In this document: positions 51,789 through 62,738 of the stretch, in pieces
Layout of the letters: each line of letters begins with the position of its first letter
How positions within the stretch are numbered: the stretch's first letter is position 1
DNA from: Ceratodon purpureus
Lineage: Eukaryota > Streptophyta > Bryopsida > Pseudoditrichales > Ditrichaceae
Direction of reading: 5' to 3'
Assembly (NCBI GenBank): GCA_014871385.1
Contig: CM026426.1
Coordinates: forward strand, 60,984,084 to 61,048,083
DNA: 64,000 nucleotides
Translations under genes and position numbers: made by a program
The notes under the pieces: model-generated
Seen by the model: only the letters and a program-made list of their open reading frames with translations
Databases searched by the model: none
Told to the model about the DNA's origin: nothing

Positions 51789-51882
51789 GTGCCACGTCGG
51801 ACCGGAGCGTCGTTTGAATGTCAGAAAAGGTGGATGATAGAGCAAACGGTGCCACGAAGGACCGCACCATCATCTGATTGAC
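51789..51882. repeat. CACTA right subterminal repeats
   Basis: GTGCCACGTCGGACCGGAGC at 51789 recurs as GTGCCACGAAGGACCGCACC exactly 60 bp later at 51849, with further matches downstream of each. TTGACA motifs follow toward the terminus. These are candidate transposase-binding repeats. Confidence 0.7.
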
Positions 51883-51996
51883 ATAAAATTGACAAGAGTT
51901 TTAAAAAAAATCCGAAATGACAAAAACGTAGCGAATAAAACCGGTTTTGTTGATTAGGACATTTCTCTGTCAAGTTTTTGTCATTTTTACACATGT

Positions 51997-52008
51997 TTTC
52001 TTGTAGTG
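51997..52008. repeat. Right CACTA terminal inverted repeat
   Basis: TTTCTTGTAGTG, the inverted copy of the left end, followed by the target duplication TTA at 52009-52011. Confidence 0.95.
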
Positions 52009-52515
52009 TTATACACCACCTAGAGTACGCATGCATGCTCATTTCACTGGATCTTTGATTAGAAGTGAAGGAAATTATCTCCAGACACCAATCCCGCCTT
52101 GTATCACCCTCAGAATGATCCCATTTTCACTCACATTACTTCCAATTCTTTAGAAGTACTGTCGATCTTGCTTATATCGAAGATGGCATTTTAGGCAACT
52201 AATGTTAGGAAAATTCTATTTTTTTAGACCTCCTCTTGGTTCAAGCTTTCAAAGCTGGTCAGCGCAAACATATCATCCCAGCAATCAGAGAGAGGCTCTA
52301 CTAATGTCGACAACATACAAGGAAAAAGTGACCACCCAACGTCAACCATGTGTTGGGCTTACAAAGGTAGTCTTTCAGATTCAGTTTTGTCATGGGCAAA
52401 TCAAAGAGGTCTCTATTTTGTGACACACAGCATTGGGTGTGCAATAGGGATTGGTTTTGCTGGTAAAAGCTGAGCATATATTTTAATTGCTTGCACTAGA
52501 TGCAAATAATCAACC

Positions 52516-53315
52516 TCAAGAGTTCTCTTCTCTATATTGCAGTCGGAGTTTAAAGCATTTAAAATAGATGTCAACTCCTCTCGCATGTGTTTCTGCAGTC
52601 TCTGTGGTGGAGAGCAAGGAATTTGTTGAAGCAGTGTTTGAAAGAAGGGGGGACCAAGACCACGTCACGTTTTCCTCTTCTATCAACTGTCTTGCGTTGA
52701 ATTTGTCCAGTGCTGCCTCAATGAGCTTCTCCCAAGCTGTAGCAAGCGCTACCGAAGCCCTAGCCTCGTACCCTGAAAGCTCCTTTGAGTATTCAAGATA
52801 CCTTTGTAAATTCAGCAGCACTTGTTGTCTTCCTGTAGAAATAGTGTCCACAACATATGGATTCCACGGACTAGTCGATAAGTGAAAACATTCTCGATAC
52901 TATCAGCAATTTTACTATCCTGCAATGCGGTGGAACCATAAACACTAAGTCATTCCCGTAAGACATTGAAATGCTTGTTTAGCAAATACATATATAACGG
53001 CTCGAAATCATTTAAAACAAAAAGGAACAAGAATAATAGGATGAGGAAGTTGTTTTACTGGCTGGTCCTTCTCCAGTGTGTCCATGGTCCAACTACGTGC
53101 CTAATCTTGCCCGATTGTTCTCCAATGTCTTCTAAGCGATTCAGAGTGTCCATGCATTGCTCGAGGGATATAACGAACAACTTATCAACTATGGTAACCG
53201 TAGACTCATTGATGATGTAGAATAGACCAGGTACAATCCGAACAAGCGGGCTAGCATCGACGTCCATTAAATCTCTAATGATAAGCCTTTCAGCCTTTCT
53301 CCCGGTGGCAGGCAC
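52516..53315 (-). pseudogene. Unrecognised minus-strand gene remnant
   Basis: Two open segments on the minus strand look protein-like: 53055-53315 (MDVDASPLVRIVPGLFYI, IVDKLFVISLEQCMDTLNRLEDIGEQ) and 52516-52851 (TGRQQVLLNLQRYLEYSKEL, SVALATAWEKLIEAALDKFNA), both rich in helix-forming residues. A splice acceptor TTGCAG near 52920 could separate them, but the phase was not resolved. The upstream part of the first segment runs into the GC-rich repeat at 53301. The family is unknown. Confidence 0.35.
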
Positions 53316-53442
53316 TCCCCCTAGCCGGATGCCATTGCCCGTTGGGCTCCCCTTCCGGTCGGGCTCCCCAACAGCTCTCGCGGCCTCCCGCCGCTGCTGG
53401 AGCTTGCCCTCGCGGGAGCTCTCGTCCCCTTCCTATTCCCTG
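53301..53442. repeat. GC-rich inverted repeat, left copy
   Basis: This 142-bp segment is the inverted homologue of 62638-62738; both contain AGGGGGAGTGCCTGCCACCGGG and GGAAGGGGACG.GAGCTCCC (given in the right-copy orientation). The left copy has about 40-55 extra bases. Translated in matching frames both give (G)xPTGxGIxxGGVPATG. The hAT insertion lies between the copies. Confidence 0.75.
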
Positions 53443-53770
53443 ACGAAGACTTGGGAGTAGCTAGAGCTTCAACCTCGAAGTTCAGCCGCTTCGGGGTCAT
53501 AGCTCGGAATCAGGTTTAGCATTGCCAGTACTCATCCGTTATTAAATGCTTAGTTGAACAATCATATGCGTCCCCTCAACTTGATTGATAATCTCAATCA
53601 CACTTCGATCCACGATTACAGACTTGCACTTAACTTACACATCGCCGTCACCTATTAGAACCGGAAACCTTGCGTCAATTTCACCACGTCAACATGAGTT
53701 GGAAAAAGAACGGAAAATTTGTAACACCATACCCATCGGGATTTTAACATGACTCTCAAGCACTCTCAGC

Positions 53771-53782
53771 CAGCGTTTTTCT
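53771..53782. repeat. Left hAT terminal inverted repeat
   Basis: CAGCGTTTTTCT, matching the inverted right end at 61886-61897 except for one base, preceded by the target duplication CTCTCAGC. Confidence 0.92.
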
Positions 53783-55527
53783 AACAGGCGATTTAAAGCC
53801 TAAAAGCGAAAAAAAAACAAAAGGGTTCTAAAATAACGAAGGAACAGGGTGAATTTTACTTTTTCCATCGCCCAGTTTCCGTTCATCTCCACGCAGCCTT
53901 CGCCAGGATTTGTTGTCCTAATACAAGTCTGTCGCCTTCATCATGCGGCTACGTGACCTGTGATGAATTGCGGTGGCGCCACCTGGCGAAATCTTGTGAG
54001 TTCTCATGAGGGTTTGGAGCCTTCTTTCGTGAGGAAGTGGGGGACAGACGATTGTGGGAGACATAGTTTTCGCCAAGGACTCAAGGACATCGTCAAGTGT
54101 GTGTCGCCAGTTCTTTAGTGAACAACAATGTGATTATTTTTTGGAAACCGGGATCCTTGCGATCATCAGGGAGTAGTGGAAGCAAGTTACAATGTCGAAT
54201 TGGGTGATGGTGGTACGTTGGGGTTTTCTTGCTGATGTACAATCGTTGCTGGGCATATTGAGGGCTTTGAGTTGCGTTGTTTTTTCGTGTGCATGCGTTG
54301 GTTTTGTGTCTCTCTTATGTTTTAATCCGATTCTGTCCAGGCACCCCGTTGTCGATTCTTTAATTCGCACTCCGTTGCAACTTGTTGATTATCCAGTTGA
54401 ACCTTGTTGTGACACAAAAGCTCTATTGTTATGGTGTTGCATATGCTCGGTGTTTAGGGTGGAGGGCTCACGCAGCATTGGTTTTTGTTGTTGCGCTTCC
54501 TTACTTTGGGCTCAGGTGCTTGTGATTTCGGCTGATTCTGTCAAGGCTCCAGGGTCTTGTGACTTGATGTGCGTCTGCGTTGGTTTCTTGTCTGATCCTG
54601 TCTGCGTTGTTCCCTTGTTGTACTCCTGTCGTGGACCGTGGTCATTGAAAGGGTTAGGGTTTAGGTATTCTTTTGCATTTGGTTCAGGGTCAATGGCTAG
54701 CCAGAAATCAAATGGTTCAGCCTTGTTCCGCTATTTCCAGCGCCTTCCAAGCACTGGATCGGCGTCTTCCTCATCGGGGATTAACTCGTCCAATACATGT
54801 CATTCCAATGTGCCATGCACAGAAAGTCTGAATGCTGGGAGTTGTAGCCAAAGTCGTGGTATGTCCGTCTGTGAACAGCCTCGAAAGAGGAAGGGTGCCT
54901 CTGTCCATACTCAACGCCGTCGCTCGAATCCGGCTGTAGCACTAATAAACTTGGACACACCTGTGGAAACACTTGTGCCGGTTACTGATAATTCTTTTCA
55001 TGAGATTATTGAGTTGTCCTCTGATCGATCAGGAGGAGCTATAGACTTGTCGTCGGCTGGGTCATCTCGGACGACATCAGAAGTAGACGCAGCAGCTGCA
55101 GCAGCAAAGATACGCAAAGGCAAGGAGGTTCTGCCGGTGATTGAAGAAGCTGATGAATACTCCGACGAGGAGTTTGTTCCGACCACAACAAAGGGACCGA
55201 AGAAGAACTACGACGCCCAACGCAAGTTTCAGGATACATGGGCAGCGCGCTTGCCCTGGGCGGAGGTTTCGAGGGGTAGTGACGGACTATTCGAGTACGT
55301 GAAGTGCACTGTTTGTTCAGAGATTACTGGGAAGGCAAAGATCTTGGCCCCGAAATGGGATACCCTAACCAAGCACGGTGGTAAGCGTAAGGCAACACGG
55401 AATATGCCGAATGGAGTAAAGAAGGGCCAGTGGTTTATTGCAAACAACTGCAAGCATTTGCGGTATGAGCAAATTTATGCTGGGAGGAACCATGCCACTA
55501 TTGCACAACAGCTTTCGATGGTGAAAG

Positions 55528-56935
55528 GTGAGGAATTACAGAGCTACTGTTTGATATTGTTAATCTTCTTTCATGATGTACAGTTCAGTGGTTCGATGTT
55601 TCCCAGAGAATTTGTGGTCAGGGTTTTGCTGATTTGCGGCGTTGGGCTGCCTTCTTCCATGGTCTGCTGCTGGTTTTGTGGAGTTACGTTTTGTGCAGTG
55701 CCTGTTCTTTTTATTTTCTTGGATTCTTTGGCAAGGGAGTGGTGTGTGGTTGGGGGGAGGTTGTGCATGTTCTGTTTGCAGAATGTGTGTGTTCTGGGCC
55801 TACTTCGAGTCTTGAGAATTGCTTCGGGCGAGGTTACCTGCAAGATTACCACAGGAACTAATCAAACGCAGATTTTTATTTTATTTCATTCCGATGTGAG
55901 GTTTAGAACCTTTGTGTGCCAAGAATTGAAGTGTCGAATGTGACGTTCTGTGACTCTGCTTGTTGCTGCGGTTGTGTGATGTAATTTCTGCCATTTGCGT
56001 TGGTTATGAGAGGGGAGTGGTTTTTTTATGTATATATTTTTAGGACTGGAGTTACTGCGGTTTGGAGCTTGTGTGGAATTTATTCTACACTGTTTGGCTT
56101 TTGTGCCTCGGGTTGGTAGCTGAAGGGTTGATGTTATTTGAGACTTGTGTGCAACTGAAATGTTACACCAACGTTGGAATGTTTTTTTGTTTCGTCTCTT
56201 TTGGTTCGGGTTGGTTTTGTTTCTTACTTGGTTTAGATGTTGTTTGATGATTGCTTGTGGATTATCCATAGGTGTATTCCTTAGTGTTGAAAGTATATGT
56301 AAATGGCTCTGTATTTGAAACTCTGGGCCTATGCACTCTAGTGCTTATCCTGCGATGTCCGTTGAGAGAGCAATATGGTGACTTGATCGTAGGACTGATG
56401 CCAAAGAATGCTAAATGTGATTCGAGACATGGTTCGAGATATCCATAACAGGTAGGTACTCTGTCTTTTGGAAGTTTTTGGCCTTGCACTAATTCAAATG
56501 TTAAATTTCTGAGATTCAACAAGTTTGGATAAGCTACGATTGGTATATTTTTAGAAGAAAGTCTCTCTTTTCTCGTTTTCTTTCCTTTATTGGTGGCAGC
56601 CTGCTCAAGGTGATGATTTTTGTGATGATTGTACATTGCTGCACAGGCGGTATCGGATGGGCCCTGGTGAAATAAAGAATGACGATGGCACCACAACAGA
56701 GAGATATTGGGAGCCTGTAGATGACGATGATGAATATTTTCTTGAGAGAAAGGCGAATAATAGATGCGTTGATAAGAGACATTATCGGATTGAGTTTGTT
56801 GGTGTTACTTGTGATGCACACCTGGCCGTGGTTCGTGGAATGTTAGATGTGATGCCAAAGGATGCTAAATATTCAATAATGGATTTCTTCTCGATTCAAC
56901 TAAGTTTCATTCTCCATTTGTTTCACTGGTGACAG
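55528..56935 (+). other. hAT intron 1 with an unexplained open frame
   Basis: Within this 1.4-kb intron a 98-codon frame (56636-56932) encodes MGPGEIKNDDGTTTERYW, VDDDDEYFLERKANN and VDKRHYRIEFVGVTCDAH, well-formed sequence not found in hAT transposases I know. A short related copy (GATGCCAAAGAATGCTAAAT, near 56400) precedes GATGCCAAAGGATGCTAAAT near 56850. It could be a cassette exon or a captured gene fragment. Confidence 0.4.
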
Positions 56936-57449
56936 GTGAGCGTGCAAGGAAGCGGATCCAGTTCGCTTCGATCCTCCACTTGCTCCAGACGGGGCGTCCA
57001 ATGTTAGAATATGCAGCCCTGCTTCCCCTCTTAACCTTCCTGGAGGTGCCGAAGCTTCCTCGTCGCCACTGGTCCGACAACGCAGGATGGGAGCTTGCTG
57101 AATGTCTCCACCATCAGGTGCAGCTCAAGACTGCCGAGGTTATGAAGTCGGCATGATTCTTTTCTGTAACTTGTGATGAAGTCACAACCGTCGACAACCA
57201 GAGTTGGATAAGCATCCACGGATATGTGTGTGAAGGCTGGGAGCGTCTGCCCATGTTACTTTCTCTGGAACGTGTTGTGGCTGGGGCTGGCAGTAACAAC
57301 CTCACCACAGTAATTGTGAATGCCGTGAAGCTCTATGGTGGGCTCTGTGACGAAGATTTGCGACAGAGACTGGCATCCTTTGGGGCAGGTATGAGTGTAT
57401 CCATGTTGTTGTCACATATTATCCATGGAGTCACATATTATCCATGGAC

Positions 57450-57537
57450 TGCCCAGACCATGGGCCTGGGGTGCCCAGGACATGGGCCTGGGGTGCCCAA
57501 ACCATGGGCCTGGGATGCCCAGACCATGGGCCTGGGG
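57450..57537. repeat. 22-bp minisatellite, four copies
   Basis: Four head-to-tail copies of TGCCCAGACCATGGGCCTGGGG, with one to three differences, lie in hAT intron 2, just after a tandem 18-bp pair (GTCACATATTATCCATGG type, 57410-57447). Confidence 0.9.
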
Positions 57538-57783
57538 TCTGTTCTGAATTTGCTTTTTGTTTTTCTTTTATGGTTTTTGTTTTTTCTTTTTTGCTTTTAG
57601 TTAGGGTGACTTCGGTTGTGTATGGATGATGGATGCTGTTTGTGCATGCACCATGTTACGAACTAATATGAATGACATATTTTTGTGGCAGATGGTGTAA
57701 GCAGTTTCCAAGGGAAGAAAACTGGAGTCGTGAAACAACTCAAAGACAAGCATGCACCACGACTAGTGGGCGTCCACTGCATG

Positions 57784-58780
57784 GTAAACGTTCTAGACCT
57801 TCCTTTTTTTTACTAATTGCTAAGTCATCAGTTCTAGAATTGAAATATGTGTTTCGTGACATTGTTGTGATTTCTTTTTTATCCGAGATGGTACGCTTTG
57901 TTGTTGCCTTCTACATGGAAGCACAGCGGTCTAGCAGAGGTCAACCTGGCCTTTCTCGACAAGCTTGAGTGAAACCACCCTGTGAATATTATCCCACCTG
58001 AAGAACCATCTGCTGTACTGGAATGGTTTGCAATTCCTTTTGCTAGAAGGGTGGTTCTGGATCGTGATTTACAGCCGGGAAGTCGCTTGTATTATTTTTG
58101 GCATGAGATTGCCGCGCTGTTCGTTTCGCTCCTTCCGCCGCGCTGTTCGTTTCGCTCCTTCCGCTTTAGTTTTGGTTCAGTTTTGAGGGAGTTTGGTGTG
58201 TGCGTGGGTTTGTTCTTGCTGCGTGTGAGGGTTTCTGTTTTTGTTCGGGTGTGGTTTTTTGTGGTTTTTCTATTGTTAGGGAGGGTTGAGTTGATTGAGT
58301 TTTGTGTTTATATCGGTGTTCAGTTCCCCAGTCTGCGGGTCTGGGGTTTTTGATTTTTTACTTGGGGTTTTGTTGTGGTGTGGGGCGGATGGAGCTGGTG
58401 CTAGGGTTACCATCGTTTTTAGTTTTTTTATTGTGAGGTAGTGTTTGGTGAGAAGGACTTCGTGTTTTTCCTTAGTGTGCAATAACGGGAGCCTTTGGTA
58501 GTGACGCCGAACAGATGATGGAGAGTTTTATCTCTTGGTTGAACGGTGTGGCGTCAGGTGCATTGGACGAGCGCCTGCTTTGGTTCTACGATGTTCTGTT
58601 CTATCGTTTTTAGAGTGATATGTGATGTATGGAACTGTGTTTGATTTTCTAGTGGTTTTACTTGTGGTTAAACTATGTTTAATCCTTTCGTAAGAGCTCT
58701 TTCAATTAATAATTTGGCTAGCAGTAATGATCAAATTCTCAAGTGGATTTAACTAATTACATGTCTGTGGCAATGAGCAG
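57784..58780 (+). other. hAT intron 3 with a coding-like stretch
   Basis: This intron contains, at about 57982-58120, the well-formed segment IPPEEPSAVLEWFAIPFARR followed by LDRDLQPGSRLYYFWHEIA, which is not part of the transposase exon chain and has no recognised family. It may be a captured fragment or an alternative exon. Confidence 0.35.
58112..58163. repeat. 26-bp tandem duplication
   Basis: CCGCGCTGTTCGTTTCGCTC... is present twice, back to back, within hAT intron 3. Confidence 0.85.
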
Positions 58781-61700
58781 GCTCACAGGACAAACCTCGC
58801 TGTGAAGGCTTTGAGCAACCTGACAGTGGTGGACAGAATTGAAGACATGCTGCAGTCTGTCCAGGCCTTCTTTGCCCACTCTCCAAAGCGACACTTGGAA
58901 TTTGTGAAGTTAGCCGAGTTGATGCAATCGAAGGGTCTAAAAATTCTGAAGAACGTGAAGACGAGGTGGATCAGCATGTTGTCACCAGCAGTGCGCGTCA
59001 TGAATGAATACAGACCACTGATTGTGAAGATGTGGCTCGATTCTCAAGTCCCGCTCACTGATCTAACCGGCAAGAAAGTGAAGGTTGACAAGAAGCTGAT
59101 GGCCCTTGCGAAGAAGAACCTGGACCACCTCACGGACATTCAGATTCTTCTGGGGTTGTCTGCTTTGTTGCCTCTGTTACGTGCAGTGCACAGCTTGATG
59201 CAATTTGCCCAGAGTCGGGAAGTGTTCGTATGTGACTATGTCGCAGCTATTCACCTTTGCATAGCGGATGTGACAGCGTTCTACCTCGATGAGAGCACAG
59301 CATTTACGCAAGACAATTTCTGGGACTTCAACAACCTGAGGCACGTAAAGCATGATGCGATACCAATGTCGTGGATTCAAACAACTGGCGACACCTTTGA
59401 CTTGAATGCTCTCCAAGCTGCAGAGACTCTGCAATTCACTCCAGCTCGGTATAGCATCCCAGCCTGCCATCGGACCTTGTTTGTACCGCCACCATCAGTT
59501 ACTGGCTCAACAAGCGCAGCATCGTTGAAGCCAGAAACAAAATCGGAACCAGTCACACGGGAGCTGTATGCGAGCATTGTGTCAGATGTGAAGAAGCTCT
59601 GCGTTGGTAAGCATCCTTCTCAACTGTCCGTTGATGCAATCCTTCGCAGTAATTACAGTTCTTCATACTATTCTCATGCTGACTTTGTGTTTCATGTGAC
59701 AGAGGCAGCAGAAAATCTGATCGGAGAGTTGCAGGAGCGTTTCCCTGCATCGTCATTGATGGATGCCTTCGGGTTCGTCTACCCGCAGTATTGGTTGCAG
59801 CCCAACGCGGAGGGGGATTTCCTTAAACACTTGGCGGTCATCAAAGAACACTACGGGATGCCAAAGGAGTTCGGTGCTGCGAAGACCACGAAGTCGAAAA
59901 AGAAGAGCACAGTGGTTTGTGCGGCACACTCAGAGACCATGTCAGCAAGTGATGGAGAGGATGAGAGTCTGCTACGCCCAGCAGGTATTCTTCACAAACT
60001 CTCCAATTCTCAGTGTGGTACCCAACATGTTTCCTATTCTATGATTTGTTGACTTAGTTGCCGTGATATTTTACCTCACTGTTGTTCTCGGATCTGTTGC
60101 AACCAATCTGTTACTTTACTACTGTGCTGTAGTCGGTCGACGACGTTGTTGTTTACAAATTACGATGCAGCCATGCAATGACCTTGGTTTTGGTCGAGAT
60201 TTTGGGGTGGTCGGGTTGAATTGTGGTCGGCGTGTATCTTAATCCATATTGATAGTCGCAAAGGTTGATGCTAGACTGACTTGGTTAAGCTCATTTTAAC
60301 AGCTTGCAATATGCCATAATTTATTTTCTTTTTGACTTTCTGGTCCAGCATCCAATTCTCCAGTTCATGAGCAGAACTTCTGTGCTTGCGGGTTAGGAGA
60401 AACTGACAGTCTCATAGTTTTCTGTTGTGATGTCAAGCAGGTAGGCTGTTGATGGGGTTTTCAAGTCTGTTTGAAAGCTCGTGTTATCTATCTCCACTAG
60501 CTACCTGAATCTGTTGTAGCTGATTTCGAGGGTGAAAGAGTTTCCTGCCTCATTGAGGTTCTGTTGGCTCAATTTAATGTTGCAGCATCGTACTTACATT
60601 TCTCTGATAATTGTGCCGCAAGGTTGTGAATTGGTTCAAGGCTCTCATCCTACTGCATCGAAGAAGACGGCTGCTAAGATTTCCCATCCTGTCCTCTCAA
60701 TCCAACGGCTTGACGAACAAGCTTCCATGTTCAAGTTAGCGATGATGGGCAACGCCCATGCTGCGATGCAAGGCGATGTACCGGTGAACCCTCTCACTAG
60801 GTTGTGGCGTCGAATTGAAGCGAATGGTCTCCTACGAACAAACTCTCAGAATATATGAAGATCGTGGAGCTGGCAGTTGTAACAGTCCTCGGGAGTGTAG
60901 AGGACGAGAGAACGTTCAGCACCCTGAGCTTCATAAAGAACAGACTTCGGAATCGACTGTCAACGCATTTGCCACTGGTCGTGGGCATGCATGCACAGGA
61001 TTTCTATGGGTTATCCAACTTTCCCTATGATGCGGCTTACGAGGAATGGAGGAGTTCAAATCGCAAGGAAGACTGACTTTGTTGTGTAGTGCAATCAGCC
61101 ATGGCAGGAATTCATTTGAGGATTGTTTTGTATGTTGTTGACAGGGATTCAGAGGCAGCTTCCACTTGTGTTTCAGAGAGGAAGCAACATTCAATTTGTG
61201 CATATTCCAGATAATGTGGATGTTATGCAATTGGTCGAAGACAGGGTGCGTGATGGTGTTAATTTTAAGGCTGCAGTTTTTATATCTGCAATATTTGTTC
61301 AGTGTGTTGTGAGGATGGTCTTCTTTTGGATTTCGGAGTCAGGTGATGAGCACCTGGTGCGTTAGAAAAAACTGCTTCTATGCTCTAGAATTTCCCGGTT
61401 AAGTCAAGTTTTAATGAAAGTGGATGAGTAATCGCTCTCAAGGGTTTCGGTAACTGTGATTTTGTCTGGAGTGTTTTTCTCAGCGTTAAAACTTGGCATA
61501 CAAATACTACATTGCATTGTTTCCTTCTCTTGGGTTTTGACTTCCTGAGATGTACCTTTCACTTTCTTCTTGCAGCATTTTGTAAAATTCTTTTTTTCTT
61601 TTCTGAACTGACATATGATTGCTGGGCATTTGGAAAACAGTAGATTGTCGCCACTTTTTGCTATTCAGTAGGCTTTCTTTCGCCATAGACATTGTAAATG

Positions 61701-61885
61701 TGTTTTGAAAAAAAAATTACTGTCGCCAAGAACTGGCTACACTAATTTCTCATGTATAGCCAGAAATGTTGTGAGAGAAAACTCTGTGCACTATAACCGT
61801 TTTGGTTCAAAATGGTTTAAAGTCGCCACTGGTTCATTCTAAAAAATTGACGTGTGGCCACCCGAACTCTTTCCCTGAAAACCCC

Positions 61886-61897
61886 AAAAAAACGCTG
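61886..61897. repeat. Right hAT terminal inverted repeat
   Basis: AAAAAAACGCTG, followed by the target duplication CTCTCAGC at 61898-61905. Confidence 0.92.
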
Positions 61898-62377
61898 CTC
61901 TCAGCTATGGTGTTTGTAATGCCGGTCCCTGTTTACTCTAAAATTTTCATCAGGAGCTGAGTTGTTTTACAAATTCCATTGAGTTTTCAAACCATCGTAG
62001 TAACTGCTTAGGGTTTTAGCATTTGTGTGAGGTATGGAGTTGGCTTGAAGCAGGGTTTCTTGTGCTCTCTCTTTCTTGATCATTTGGAAGTTTTCAGCAC
62101 TTGCGATGGATAATTCACTTGCCGATCTCTATGCTTACTAATTTGGAGCCGGTTTGTAGAAGGTGCCTGCATTGTATTGTAGATGAGGTGATTTGTGTGT
62201 CAAGGAGGATGTTGAGTGGAGTTTAGGATCTTGTTGATGTCAATTGGAGTTCAAGACGTTATTGATTGTGTTGTAGTTTTGAAGGAGAAGAAGCGGCTGT
62301 TGGTTGCAGAGGAAGTGCTCGAGGAAAAAAAACTCCCTACAAACACGACCTCCAACACCTTCCTCCGGCGAAACTCT

Positions 62378-62430
62378 CCACCTCAAAAAAACCCACTTCT
62401 CAGCTAAGAAGTGGGTTTTTTTTGAGGTGG
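62378..62430. repeat. Hairpin, 23-bp arms and 6-nt loop
   Basis: CCACCTCAAAAAAACCCACTTCT-type left arm (62378-62400) pairs with 62407-62430 around the loop CAGCTA, with a single unpaired T. It lies in the interval between the hAT element and QPT. Confidence 0.85.
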
Positions 62431-62637
62431 CGAGAAAAGAGAAGATGAGTGTGAGAAGAGAAACTCCAGGCCTGTTTCAGTGTCTGGTGGTCAAGTGCCT
62501 GGCATCAGTGTCCATAAAAAAGGGCAAGTAGACTATTGCAATCCCAGACACTATCGAACAGAGCAGGAGACGGAAATCACAAGAGACTGAGAGAGGGATG
62601 AGTGGAGGGGAGGGAACGTCACGAACTTTGGGAACTT

Positions 62638-62738
62638 CAGGGAACAGGAAGGGGACGGGAGCTCCCACGAGGGCTCGAGGGCTGGTGGGGAACCCAACGG
62701 GGAGCGGCATCGGGCCAGGGGGAGTGCCTGCCACCGGG
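62638..62738. repeat. GC-rich inverted repeat, right copy
   Basis: Inverted homologue of 53301-53442. The surrounding 62.6-63.1 kb is strongly GC-rich and lies upstream of QPT. Confidence 0.75.

Larger units (their letters stand above)
37370..52008. mobile_element. Complete CACTA (En/Spm) DNA transposon, 14.6 kb
   Basis: The left end starts CACTACAAGAAAGCGGACG at 37370; the right end, read inward from 52008, starts CACTACAAGAAAACATG. The bases immediately outside are TTA on both sides (37367-37369 and 52009-52011), the 3-bp target duplication expected for CACTA. Subterminal TGTCAA/TTGACA motifs recur near both ends. Inside are a divergent pair, a TNPA-like gene on the minus strand and a TNPD/tnp2 transposase on the plus strand, and a third minus-strand frame near the right end. 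The boundaries look young and intact, but both main genes carry in-frame stops and a few frame changes, so any movement would need transposase from another copy. Confidence 0.93.
54693..61076 (+). pseudogene. hAT-family transposase gene, nearly intact
   Basis: Exons: 54693-55527, 56936-57388, 57692-57783, 58781-59984, 60349-60440, then about 60519-61076. The first five join in phase with GT/AG introns. Exon 1 has a Ser-rich, basic N terminus and a zinc-binding region (WAARLPWAE, YVKCTVCSEITGK, LTKHGGKRKA). Exon 2 has LQTGRPMLEY and VTCDEVTTVDNQSW with the first catalytic Asp. FGADGVSSFQGKKTGV spans the exon 2/3 join with the second Asp. Exon 4 starts AHRTNLAVKAL and contains NVKTRWISM. The end has the dimerisation domain, GSVEDERTFSTLSFIKNRLRNRL, with the catalytic Glu. 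The protein would be about 1,050-1,100 residues. Defects: TGA at 57154, and frame problems near 60.84 kb and possibly 60.62 kb. Start 54693 is chosen over the in-frame ATG 54192 because the earlier stretch is hydrophobic and unlike the family. Confidence 0.88.
53771..61897 (+). mobile_element. Complete hAT DNA transposon, 8.1 kb
   Basis: The left end begins CAGCGTTTTTCT at 53771; the right end, read inward from 61897, begins CAGCGTTTTTTT. The 8 bases outside are CTCTCAGC on both sides (53763-53770 and 61898-61905), a perfect hAT target duplication. GTCGCCA/TGGCGAA motifs recur inside both ends (53910-54110 and 61650-61830) as likely transposase-binding sites. A multi-exon hAT transposase gene fills the interior. 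Perfect target duplication and near-complete coding capacity suggest a young insertion. Confidence 0.95.

Noticed and set aside
52568-52885. Plus-strand 105-codon frame as a gene.
   Set aside because: It is the complement of a more protein-like minus-strand frame and has no recognisable domain.
54192-54692. In-frame extension of hAT exon 1 upstream to ATG 54192.
   Set aside because: The encoded stretch is hydrophobic and Cys-rich, unlike hAT N termini. ATG 54693 begins the Ser-rich, basic region expected.
57450-57537. Regular repeats considered as a CRISPR-like array.
   Set aside because: The units are contiguous with no spacers and sit in a plant transposon intron.
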